NCBI GenBank assembly: GCA_029959085.1 | Contig: JARWIR010000003.1 | Location: 28,349,505-28,413,504 of the forward strand | DNA length: 64,000 nucleotides | Source of the DNA: Nemophila menziesii | Taxonomy: Eukaryota > Streptophyta > Magnoliopsida > Boraginales > Hydrophyllaceae | Direction: 5' to 3' | Shown: one piece after another, positions 45,321-56,113 of the stretch | Layout: each line of letters opens with the position of its first letter | Numbering within the stretch: the first letter of the stretch is position 1 | Made by a program: the position numbers and the translations under genes | Notes under the pieces: generated by a model | What the model saw: only the letters and a program-made list of their open reading frames with translations | What the model was told of the DNA's origin: nothing | The model's database searches: none

Positions 45321-46269
45321 TAGGGATGGCAACAAATCAGATTATCGCAAAAAAATAAACTAAAACCATGTCCATATCCATTTAATTTATCAAAAACCAA
45401 ATCCTAACGGATTTAACCATCGAACTTACTTTTCAAAACCATATCCGAATAATTCGGATTCGTTTTTTAAACGGTTTTTTGGATTTTAACCATAACCCGG
45501 CTCGCGAGGCGTCCCTCTCGCGGTAGGATTCCTAACCTCGCCTCGCTCTTGTGACATGCCAAACTATAACTCTCTAAATATATTGAAAATAGTGAAACAA
45601 GATCACAAATACATGACAAATATCCAATATATTAAATATTATGTTGATCTTTAATTAAATAACGTTTTTATTACTTCTTTTGTTAATTCTAATATTTAGA
45701 TTTTAGTTTTGAGATATAAAAATACTTTTTTTATCTATATTACTATAAAATATACAAAAATAGATGGATAATAAACGGGTTTTTGGTTATTCGGTTTTAT
45801 TTTTATCTAAAATTTTAACCCAAAGGATTTAACCATCTGTTACATTTTTCAGAAACATAACCTAACGGTTTTATCCATGGTTGCATAATCAATTTTTAAT
45901 CGGTTCAAATTTTTATCGATTTTGATTTTAAACCATAACTATTTCCATCCTTATCTATAGTTAGGTTGAGACTTTTAGTCTTTTGGTAATTAAAAAACAA
46001 AAAAAAATATAAGAAAGATGGAGTTCAAAATATGAAAATACATGGATTTTAGCCTTTAGTAGGTAAAATGAAATCAGATTTATATATATATAACGGATTT
46101 TCGGTTTTTCAGGTTTTTTTAATCTAAAACCATAATCTAACGGTTTTAACCATCGGTTTCACTTTTTAAAACCAAACCCTAACGGATTTAACCACGGTTA
46201 CATAATTGGTTTTTATTCGGTTCGGTAATCCGTCGCTTTCGGATTAAAATCGTAACGACTACCATCCTA
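45321..46269. mobile_element. Ac/Ds-like hAT non-autonomous element, copy 1
   Basis: The element starts TAGGGATGGCAAC and ends ACTACCATCCTA (one C lost), with a perfect 8-bp duplication AGTGGGGG (45313-45320 and 46270-46277). Subterminal AAACGG hexamers occur (45469-45474 and near 45774), the motif recognised by Ac transposase. At 949 bp it is the longest of four related copies here. It has no coding capacity and splits the LINE endonuclease region. Confidence 0.9.
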
Positions 46270-49200
46270 AGTGGGGGTGTAGCTTTAGTCTGTATAATGA
46301 AATATACTATTAAAATTTTAAGTAGAAATAAAAATTTAATTCTTTGCAAAAATTAAAAAAGATAATGGGAATATGCAACATACTACGTTTGTTTTTGGCT
46401 CCCCATATGAGAAAGATAAGAGTAAGTGCCTTGAGAAATATAGTAAATGTGATCCACGTAGTATTATTCCTTGGAATCTGGTTGGGGATTTTAATCATAT
46501 AAGATATACAAAGGAGATATTGGGTGGAATTAATAAGTTTAAAGACACTACGGAATGTTTTAATGGATTTATTAAACATCACACAGTAAACCAACTTATT
46601 GTAAAGGATGTGCCTTTTCCTGGACTAACATGAGAGAATGTTCAAATGTTATAAAAATCTTATTGGATAGGTGCTTATGTAATAATAAGCGAACTTCTAA
46701 TAATCCTAATACATGGATGACCATATTGTCGGCTTTAGGTTCAGATCATAGCCCTTTATTACTACATTTTGAAGACAATTGTAATAAAAAGTATAAAAGA
46801 TTTTATTTTGAGAACTTTTGGACTGGGGAGAGAGATTGTTATGAAATAATTAAAAAAGTTTTGGAATCAAGAAGAATAATTAAGCATATTTCTAAGAATA
46901 GATTGAATGTTAATCTCACTATTACTACTTTTCTATATGGAGTAAGAGAAAATTCCATAATAGTAGAAAACAATAGATAGTTTGATGGAAAAGCTGAAAG
47001 TGTTAACTAATAAAATTAGTACTAATGATTACTATAAAGAGGAGTATAATTATATTGCAAAAGAAATTGAAACTATTTGAAAAAGGGAGAAAAAATTTGG
47101 GCATTCAGGTTAAGAAATACTTAGTTAAGAAAAAGGGATATAATACAACCTATTTTCAAGCTACTACAAAAGAAAGGCGAAATTTTAATAAAATTACTAG
47201 AGTTCTTAATGATTATGGAGTTTGGTTGGATAACCAAATGGATGTGAATGGCAGTATACTCAACTATTTTAATTCCATCTTTAAAATTATAGGGCCAAGA
47301 GTTTTCACAACCATTTTGGAGATAATTCAACCTGTAAATACTAGTAATATGAACAATTCATTACCAAAACCTATTGATATAAAAGAAATCGAATTGGCAG
47401 TTAATATATTGGGGGCAAATAAGGCCCTAGTGCCTAATAAAAACCAGGTGATTAGAATTGTTGATAACTTTTGATACAACAATGATATCCAGGAATATAT
47501 AATTCATACCTTATATCTCTCACATCAAAAACTTTAAATCCTGGAACTATTGAACATTTTAGGCTCATTAATGTATCTAATTTTATGTACAAAATCATAG
47601 TAAGAATTTTAGTCAACAGATTGCAACCCTTAATGAGGTATATCACTGAGAAAACCAATATGCATTTTATACCTGGTAGACATATACAAGATAATTCTTT
47701 AATTGCACATGAAATGTGTAATTATATAAAAAATAAAAGAACTACATAAACTACAGTATGATAGTTAAAGCTGATATATAAAAGTCATATGAATTTGTTG
47801 AATGAGATATTTTTATACTATCTAATGCAAATTGGGATTTGATGTTAATTGGTGTAAAAATATTATGAACTGCATCTCTTCAGTAACTTATTCGTTACTG
47901 ATCAATGGTCAACCTCAAAAACTTAATACACCACAGAGGGGACTTAGGCAGGGTGACCTTCAGTCACCCCTTATCTTCTGCATAGTCGCACAATCACTCT
48001 CAACTCTAATAAAGAAAAAATTAGACGATGGTCTTGGAAGGTATTAACTTAACAAAAAATTGCCTAAAGTGACCCACCTACCATATGCAGATGAGAATGT
48101 CTTCTTTCTAAATGCTACCTATGAAAAAATACATAGTTTTAATGATATAATAATAGATATGCATTTTATACTGGATCTACTTTAAATATGAATAATTGGG
48201 GTGTGAAGTTTAGCTTTAATACACCAGATTATATTAAATTTAGTATGGCCTCCAAATTAAATATGAAAATTACAAATAATTTAGGCTCTTAACTTGGGCT
48301 ACCCACTGAGTGAGGGGAGGTCTAAAGTAAGAGATCTAATTTTGTTAGTGGAAAAAGCTTTGAAAAGAATAAAAAATTAGAATAACCTTTATCTTTCGGA
48401 GGTTGGGAAAGAGGTTTTAATTAAGCCTATTCTCCAAAGTATACCAAATTACTTTATGTCTTCTTTTATAATACAAGTACAAAATTTGTGGCCTTATATC
48501 ATCCCAAATTGCAAAAGTCTGGTGGAGAAATAACGATAAAAAAGGTATAAACTGGACTAAATGGTCCTTTATTACTCATAGTAAGTTTACAGGGGTTTAG
48601 GGTTTAAAGATATGAACCTCATGAACCCGACTCTCTTAGAAAAGCAAGCTTGGAACCTTATGTCCAATACTGAATATTTGCTTTATAAAATCTTAAAATA
48701 AAATTATTTCCATGACTGTTCCTTTAATGAGGCAACTCTAGGAAATTCCCTATCCTTAGGATGGAAGAGTATTTTAGCTGGAAGATATATTACGAATAAG
48801 GATATAAAACGGAAAATAGGTACATGGAAAAATATAAATCTTCATACTTGTGTATGGGATGGATGTGATGACATCACTAAACCTCTTAATGAGAATGTTA
48901 CTAATGTAACCGATCTGATGGTAAGTGGGGAAAGAAGATAGAACCTAAAATGTACCAGGAAAATTATCAACCTAAATACTATGAAAAGATTATAAAAATA
49001 TTCATACCACTGGTACAAATGCATGATACAGTGTACTGACTTCTTAGTTATGATGGTATATACTCAGTAAAGAGATCAATCAACATATGAAACAAGAGAA
49101 AGAAAGAGCTTAACAGCTAAAAAATAATAAAATATCCTTCTCCTCACATATTACTGACCCTGAGGTTTGAAAAACAAGTTAAAGATGGATACTCCCCCTA

Positions 49201-50286
49201 AAGTAAGAAATTTCATGTGGAAAACTATCCAAAATGTATTAGCAACTAATTAAAATCTAAATATGAAAAAAATTACTGATACTAAGCTCTGTAGTATATG
49301 CAAGGACAAGGTTGAAAATATTGAACATGTTTTATTTGAATGTTCTTGGGTTAGAGTTGTGTGGTTTGCATTCCATTCGGGATTAAAAGTTGGCAACCAT
49401 AACTATGGGTAAAGTAGATATTTGGATGGCCAAAGATTTAAAAATAGTGGATAAGAATTATGGAAAATCTAGCTTAACAATTGAAATGGCCTGCATTACA
49501 GTATGGAGAATATGGAAGGAAATGAATGCTTTTGTGTTCAATACCTACGATCTCCTATGAATGTTTTACATAAGGCAATGTCCATGTATGAAGAACAAAG
49601 AAGTATACTCTACCCCAAGGATGATTCTAGTAATCTGAGAGAGAAAATAAACAAATCAAACCCATATGATGACACTAAGTTTCCGAAGGGTTCATAAAAT
49701 GACCCCAAAATTACCCTAAGAAGAAATGAGGAGAACTGGGCTAATGACAAAGGAATCACTAAAAATCTAAAGAAGGAAACGTTGTACTTGCCTCAAAGGA
49801 ATCATAAATAAGATGTCTCAACAAAGCTAAAAAAGAGAGTTGTAAGTGGTTCCCCCATGAACACTATTAAAATTAATTGTGATGTCTCATATACTAAAAA
49901 TAGATCAACTATTGTGTGTATTGCCCGGGACTACAAGTGAATTGTTATTAAATATAGTGCGTGGGTGATTGAAGCTAAGAGTGTAATAGATACAGAGGCC
50001 CTTGGAATCTTGAAGGCTTGTCTATGAGCGTGAGATTTTAGGGACTTCAAGTGTGTGATCGAGAATGATTGTATAGTGCTTATGGTATCTCTTGCGAAAA
50101 AATCTATTATTAATAACCCATGTATTAGCAATATTTTTATTATCGAGTTTTGTAACCTCTTATTCTCTTTTGTTTTGCGAGAGAAAAATAAAGTAGCAGA
50201 TTAGGTAACCAAAAACATGTCGTTAGGCAATTATCTTTGGGATTGGTCAAGCCCTTATCCCACTCAATTAGAAAAACTCCTATAGC

Positions 50287-50874
50287 TAGGGATGGCAGTG
50301 GTTCAAATATTAATTGTAACCGATGGATATCCGATCCGATAAAATATCCGTTAGTGGAACCGATGGTGCATTCATGAGGGTTTGGTTCTCATAAAAGGTA
50401 AGCGTTGGATTATTCGTTAGGATTTGGTCTTTTACAATAATCCGACGGATAATCCGAAATCCGAATAAAAATAATAATCAAAAATATATACTACATATAA
50501 AGATATTCTATATATGCAAATTTCATACGTAATATCTATCAAATATAATTATTCCATATATAAACTAACTAATTGATTATTATCTATTTTATTACTATAT
50601 TGCCTAATATCATTTTATGGTCTTCCAATAATTTTGTAGCTAATTTTAGAATTCTAAAAAAAATTTAATAATTTATTTTATTTAAATCATTTTAAATGAT
50701 TGTGATCATTGGATAGATTAACCGCGGATAAACCGCATCCGTCGCGGATGCGGATTTGGTAAATAATTCTAAAATCCGATGGTTAATGGATGCGGATTTG
50801 GTTATCGTTTTTTTTAATGGATGTGGATGTGGTTATGCAATTTTTCGAGGATATCCGATCCGTTGCCATCCCTA
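50287..50874. mobile_element. Ac/Ds-like hAT non-autonomous element, copy 2
   Basis: It begins TAGGGATGGCAGTGG and ends GTTGCCATCCCTA, with a perfect 8-bp duplication CCTATAGC (50279-50286 and 50875-50882). The interior has repeated CCGATCCG and GCGGATGCGGAT phrases and is more diverged from the other copies. It sits in the 3' part of the decayed LINE. Confidence 0.9.
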
Positions 50875-50958
50875 CCTATAGCTAGATGCATCCCCTTAGG
50901 AATGGGTTAAAGTAGATAGTGATAGTTTTTATTTTAATGTAAAAAACGATTAATAAAA

Positions 50959-51426
50959 AAACTCTATGATCCCAAAACAATAAACTTCCAAGCCCTTAAA
51001 GCCTCAACCTCCAAGTACTAACAATGGTTCCACATGAGCTCATTATCACCATTACCTTAGCAGATCAATGTATCGAAACCAATAATGTCCCATTTTACCC
51101 CTAAACCATCATTCGTTACCTCTTCCTTGGTAATGAAATTTTAAGAAACACACCCAATACCCACGTGGTTTAACCTCTTACATGTGTTATCAAATTATAT
51201 GTTATTGTCCAATTAATAATTTACTTTACTCTATGGTTATTAATTTTTTAACATTAATTGACTTAGGTTAATGTGATGCCAAATTTATACTCATTTCACT
51301 TAGATTATCTTGGTACTAGTAGTTTCTAAATGTAATTAGTTTGTCTCGAGGTTTTGACTAACTTTCTTGGTCCACGTTGTTGTCTCCAGGTTTTAGCTTG
51401 CAGGTTACCGAGTGTTACTCTTTAGA
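50959..51426 (+). pseudogene. Partial GH17 glucanase copy
   Basis: From about 50962 the sequence follows exon 2 of the GH17 gene from its KIYDANPK region (here KLYDPK), through ATGGTTCCACATGAGCTCAT, CCCATTTTACCC, CTTGGTAATGAAAT and CACGTGGTTTAACCTCTTAC, ending near 51187. After an intron-like gap the last exon is recognisable at about 51390-51426 (GGTTTTAGCTTGCAGG then GAGTGTTACTCTTTAG). Most of the catalytic domain and all of X8 except the tail are missing, and in-frame stops are present. It is a broken tandem duplicate of the gene at 40707-42449. Confidence 0.85.
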
Positions 51427-51832
51427 GAGCAATGTTTGATCTTTCCCTTTTTAGTTTTTAATATTAATCGGGTGCTCACGTGTATAAGCTCGGCAATATA
51501 TTGTCCTTTAATAGTAAAAGTCTGAATGTACTAGTTGTAAAAAGTTTGTAGGAATGAAGATCAATATATGGTTTTGATCATTGAAGACTTTGCAGTGCTA
51601 AAATGTGTGGGCAACAACTAACCTTCTGAAGTATTAGATTTATAATAGATCAGCTTGATTAATTCAATGATTTAACTATAACTAAATAAACTAATCAAAT
51701 TATATCGCTATCTTAAGCATAGATTATGAAAGCTTTAATTAACTAAAAAAAACAAAAATGAAAGCTTTCATTACAAATACCAAATTATTTTCCCTGATTC
51801 TCAAGCTATGAGTCTCCATCTAGGCCTCAGGC
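51427..51832. other. Intergenic between GH17 pseudogene and small ORF
   Basis: This AT-rich stretch should contain the promoter of the small gene that follows. No clear element was identified. Confidence 0.35.
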
Positions 51833-52282
51833 ATGGCAGTTTTCCTCTTAAAGATCATTTTCTTAACTCTAATCAAAATAGTAAATCTTGTTTCGTGCTT
51901 GATCTTCAAGGTAATAGCACATTTATTCGTGTTGATCCGAGCCTTCAGGGTTCCTGGCCAAGTTTTCGAGGGTGCTCTGGATCAATTTTCAAATGCTATC
52001 AAGCTATGTCTGAAATATCTTGCGAAACTTATGATAGAAGCTTTGAAAATCGCGATTTGTTATCTGTTTGATCGGCTCAAAGATGGGATTTCAGGCTCTG
52101 CAGATGCTACTATCTCGTCATTTGGAGAATTTATGAAAAACTCTAGGGCTTTGCTTGATGGCTTGCTTAAAGATATACCAGAGGTTGTCAAGGTTTCAAC
52201 TGATATGATAAGTAGTATATTGAGAGATCTGTGGAATAATGGCAAGGATGCTATCGATTACATTAATGAACATGCTGCGTAA
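51833..52282 (+). CDS. Small hydrophobic N-terminus protein, function unknown
   Basis: This is a 149-residue open frame with a good start context (GCATGGC). Residues 3-40 are strongly hydrophobic and could be a signal anchor or one to two membrane segments (FLLKIIFLTLIKIVNLV, then LIFKVIAHLFVLI). The remainder is predicted helical and amphipathic, with no cysteine-rich or catalytic motif (GSADATISSFGEFMKNS, LLKDIPEVV, DMISSILRDLW). Composition and codon use look like a real plant protein rather than repeat debris, and the frame lies in repeat-free sequence. I do not recognise the family. It could be a membrane-attached helical protein. Confidence 0.55.
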   Translation: MAVFLLKIIFLTLIKIVNLVSCLIFKVIAHLFVLIRAFRVPGQVFEGALDQFSNAIKLCLKYLAKLMIEALKIAICYLFDRLKDGISGSADATISSFGEFMKNSRALLDGLLKDIPEVVKVSTDMISSILRDLWNNGKDAIDYINEHAA

Positions 52283-53029
52283 TTTATGACAAAAAAGAAG
52301 CAAGCTTTATTGCCTTCATTCGATGTGAAATTCTTTATTTGTAAATAGTTTTTGAGTCGAAACATTAATATTTATACTATTAGGGTTACAAAAGAGAGGA
52401 AATTGTAATCCAAGACCCCAAACTCCCAAACTTTTATTTTTAAGTCTTAGTTGGGAAAAAATATTTTTTAAGTCCTATGCCCAGCTGGTTCGCACTTTTA
52501 CCATTTTACCCTTGTTCTTTATGGGTACGGATCTATAAAGACGAACTATCACGGAAGCTAATAACGTGATGGGTACAGATCCAAATCCATTTTTTTCTAA
52601 TGCTTTTTTTATCTTTTTTATTAAGTACAAAGATATGGGGCTAGGGCTGTACCCAACAACTTATTTTTGCGTTATAATTAATCTGTTTATGTTTTTTTTA
52701 ACCTTTGTACATGGATGTGGGTTGTAAGAACAAACACAAAATAGAAAAACTGTTCAAACATTTTATACCCATATCGGGCTGGCCCCATTACCAACCTATT
52801 ACACACATCACATGGGCTGTACCCATGTTGAACAAAAAAAAATTACAATCTAAAACAACACTTTAAACCAAAATGGGCCAGCCCCATTACCTACTACAAC
52901 TATATGGGTCTGGACCCAATACAACAAAACTCTAAGCACACAGGGGGCTGTACCTTTACTGAACAAAAAAAACTTAAGCCCAAATGGGGCTAGACCCACT
53001 AACAAATTTGAGCCCAATAGGGCTAGACC

Positions 53030-53595
53030 TAGGGATGGCAACGGATCGGTTTTTTACAAAATTTCCAAAAACCATATCATAACCGTTTTTATAATTAAAA
53101 ACCATATCCTAACGGTTTTAACCATCGGTTACATTTTTCAAAACCATAACCGTATTATTCGGTATCGGTTTTTTAAACGGTTTTGCGGTTTTTAACCATA
53201 TTCAAATGATAATGTAATAAATATATTAAATTTCATAAAATAAAACCACACATGTAAAAGAAAACTTCAAGGTTTATAAAAAATTGTGTTGGTATTTGAA
53301 TAAATTGCATATCAATTATTTAATTGGTTAATTCTAGTATCTTGATTTTACTTTTAGAATTTCAATATATCTAATTTAACCTAAATTATTATAAAATTTG
53401 AAAATATATGATAATAAACGGTTTTCGGTTTTTCGGTTTTATTTTTATCAAAAACCATAACCTAACGGTTTTAACCATCGGTTACACTTTTCAAAACCAT
53501 AACCTAATGGTTTTAACCACGGTTGTATAATTCGGTTTTCAATCGGTTCGGTTATCATCGGTTTTGGTTTTTAACCGTAACCATTGCCATCCCTA
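53030..53595. mobile_element. Ac/Ds-like hAT non-autonomous element, copy 3
   Basis: It starts TAGGGATGGCAACGG and ends ATTGCCATCCCTA with a perfect 8-bp duplication GCTAGACC (53022-53029 and 53596-53603). AAACGG occurs at 53175-53180 and 53417-53422, and its complement at 53083-53088. It is nearly identical to copy 4 over most of its length. Confidence 0.92.
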
Positions 53596-54076
53596 GCTAG
53601 ACCCAAAACCCTGCGAATGGGGAGTTTCATACGAACGCTGCAGTGAGGCACCTATGATGGAGGAGCGACAAACTGGATCAACGACGAAATGTAACAGAGA
53701 TGGAGGACCGTTGCACTGAGGCGGCGGGCTTACAGCGCTGCAGTGAAGCGCCGAGGATGCAGCAGAGGTGGGGTCTCTGAGATGAAGCAGCAGTTCTTTG
53801 ATGGTGTAATGGTGTGGTGGGGGTGATGTTGGTGTGGATTGCTTCGGTGGTGAGGCCAGACATGGTGGAGGAGGGCAGTAGTGATGAGTGATTTGGGGTG
53901 GTGTTCTTCTGCAACTCGCGGAGATGGGTTCGCAGATCTGGTTCTTCACGGAGGTGGCGCGAGGTCCTGGTGACGGAGGAGCCAGGCGAAGGGTGGCTTT
54001 TCTGGTTTAGCAGTTCGCTGGCGAGGTCAAGGAGGTGGTGGTGAATCTGGTGGCACGAATCTGGCGTGGTGGTGGA

Positions 54077-54637
54077 TAGGGATGACAACTGATCGGTTTT
54101 TTTGCAAAAATTCCAAAAACCATAACCGTTTTTATAATTAAAATCCATATCCTAACGGTTTTAACCATCGGTTACATGTTTTAAAACCATAACCGTATTA
54201 TTCGGTTTCGGTTTTTTAAACGGTTTTGCGGTTTTTAACCATATTCAAATGATAGTTTAATAAATATATTAAATTTCATAAAATAAAACCACACATATAA
54301 AAGAAAACTACGAGATTTATAAAAAATTGTATTGGTATTTGATTAAATTACATATTTATTATTTAATTGGTTAAATCTAGTATTTTGATTTTTTTAGAAT
54401 TTCAACATATCTAATTTTAACCTAATTTTTTATAAAATTTGAAAATATATACCATAATAAACGGTTTTCGGTTTTTCGTTTTATTTTTATCAAAAACCAT
54501 AACCTAACGGTTTTAACCATCGGTTACACTTTTCCAAACCATAACCTAATGGTTTTAACCACGGTTATATAATTCGGTTTTTAATCAGTTCGGTTATCAT
54601 CGGTTTCGGTTTTTAACCGTAACCATTGCCATCCCTA
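54077..54637. mobile_element. Ac/Ds-like hAT non-autonomous element, copy 4
   Basis: It starts TAGGGATGACAACTG and ends ATTGCCATCCCTA, with a perfect 8-bp duplication GTGGTGGA (54069-54076 and 54638-54645). Sequence and AAACGG motifs match copy 3 closely; both lie in the same orientation within one Mutator-like element. Confidence 0.92.
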
Positions 54638-54920
54638 GTGGTGGAGAAGGTGGGGCTCCGAGATTAAGGCAGATCGGCGGCGTTTTTCCATGGATCGAGG
54701 TGGTGCAGTGTTGATGAAGGTGGGGGGGCTTGATGCAGCAGCGGCAGTTTTCGCAGGGGTGGGTTTGGTGGTTCTGCAGCAGCGGCAGTTTTCGCAGGGG
54801 TGGGTTTGGTGGTTCTGCAGCAGCGGCAAGGGCTTGGTGGTGGTGCAGTGATGAAGGTGGAAGGGGGTGGAGGGGATGGTGGTGTTAATGGTGATGGGGT
54901 GATGGAGGTGAGATGTTAGG

Positions 54921-54943
54921 TGGGGGTGGGGGTGGGGGTGGGT
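54921..54943 (+). other. Strong G-quadruplex candidate
   Basis: Three runs of five G separated by single T, followed by a run of three G, lie on the plus strand. This meets the usual G-quadruplex pattern with 1-nt loops. It is inside the G-rich block of Mutator-like copy C; similar tracts occur at 16009-16029 and a pure G run lies near 56625-56642. Confidence 0.7.
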
Positions 54944-55266
54944 GGTAGTGGTTCGGTGATGAAGATGGAGGTGGGGTTGGGTGGGGTTGGTGTTGTAGAT
55001 CGGCAGGGTGAGGAAGGTGGGAGAGATAATGGATTGAGAGAGAGAGATAGAAGAGTGAGATACATAAATAAATGGGGTGGGTGGATTCGGATCCTATTAA
55101 ATTTTGGGGGGTGGTATTTGAGTGTTTCACTGTGGGATAAGGTTTGGGGGCATTTTAGCCTTTTACTTGGTCTGGTTAGATTAGTAAATGGATAGTTGGT
55201 TTTGGGACTTAAAATACAAATTGTAAAAGACTATGGGCCTTAAAAAGCTAATTCCCCTACAAAAGA

Positions 55267-56104
55267 TTATCTTTGTGATTGCTATTAGAGAAAAGCAAAC
55301 GTTATTTAAGCTTTATGGCATGATTTGAGCACCTTGTGATATAGTTCTGTTGATAGTTTGGTTCTAATACACTTTGTTGATTGCCGAGACTCCAAAAATA
55401 AAAATAGAAGGGGACTCTCATATGTTGTCAAACAAGGGTTCTAGTATGTATAGAATGTAAAATGTCAATCCTTACCTTACAAATTTCTCTCTCTCAACCA
55501 TATCCTAAAAGATAAATGAGATTGGTGTTTTTCGGCGTCCACCCCTCCACCACCTCCTTCAACCTTAACTGATGCAACATTCTATAGATAGAAGGGTTGC
55601 GGTAGAATGTATAATAAGAATTTTTAATAGGTAAAAGTTGAAAAGATTGATTCAGTTCTTAAGACAGATAAACATCTTTAAGGCAACAAATATGACTTTA
55701 AATTATCTATTGGATGCGTAATTTACAATATAATTTTAATATCTATAGTTTTGCTAAATTATTTAAATCTAGTTTGCTTTTATTTATATAAACAAAAATG
55801 AGATAGATAATTAAATTGCTAAATAAAAATTTCTTAGTACTTGTTTGAGAATTGAAATATATGTATTCTAACCTAGTTAACTTTTATTCTTAAAAAAATA
55901 ACAAGCTTACATGATTAAGCTAATATCTACCTTTATATTAATATGTTTTTGAAAAAAAAACATATATTAATTGACTAAAAAAGAAAAAAAGAGGAATGGA
56001 GGTAAAATAACGATTTATCAAGAAAAAGAAAATGCTAGTGCTTCCAAATATGGGCACTTATGTTCTAAGGCCTATGGTAATATGGGGTATTTATTTGTCC
56101 ACCT
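55267..56104. other. No gene recognised
   Basis: This AT-rich spacer lies between two Mutator-like elements. No open frame or repeat structure was identified. Confidence 0.4.
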
Positions 56105-56113
56105 TAACTAACA

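Larger units (their letters stand above)
44970..50958 (+). pseudogene. Decayed LINE interrupted by two Ds-like elements
   Basis: ORF2 traces start near 45115 with LPWNVQGLAHP and end of the first block at FYLELRM, like the endonuclease start WN.QGLG...FLSET. The endonuclease continues after the insertion at 45321-46269 with WNLVGDFNHI (46470-46500) and LGSDHSPLLLHF. Reverse transcriptase pieces include NKALVPNKNQ, MLINGQPQ-like LLINGQPQ, RGLRQGDLQSPLIF and YADENVFF (the catalytic YADD is changed). zf-RVT is CSICKDKVENIEHVLFEC-like near 49290-49350, and RNase H remnants lie at 49860-50215. Many stops and frameshifts make it inactive. The 3' end lies after the second insertion, in an A-rich stretch near 50940-50965. 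Confidence 0.8.
52396..55257 (+). mobile_element. Mutator-like non-autonomous element, copy C, with two nested hAT insertions
   Basis: Ends are GAGGAAATTGTAATCC and AAAGCTAATTCCCC, flanked by a perfect 9-bp duplication TACAAAAGA (52387-52395 and 55258-55266). The first 600 bp carry about ten palindrome-like motifs (52530, 52566, 52650, 52781, 52814, 52873, 52904, 52944, 52984, 53015). The plus-strand G-rich block spans about 53610-54070 and 54640-55000. Without the two hAT insertions and their duplications the element is about 1.72 kb, like its relatives. Confidence 0.88.

Noticed and set aside
53678..54148. 156-codon antisense frame in Mutator-like copy C
   Set aside because: It crosses the border of an inserted hAT element and has repetitive composition, so it cannot be an ancestral gene.
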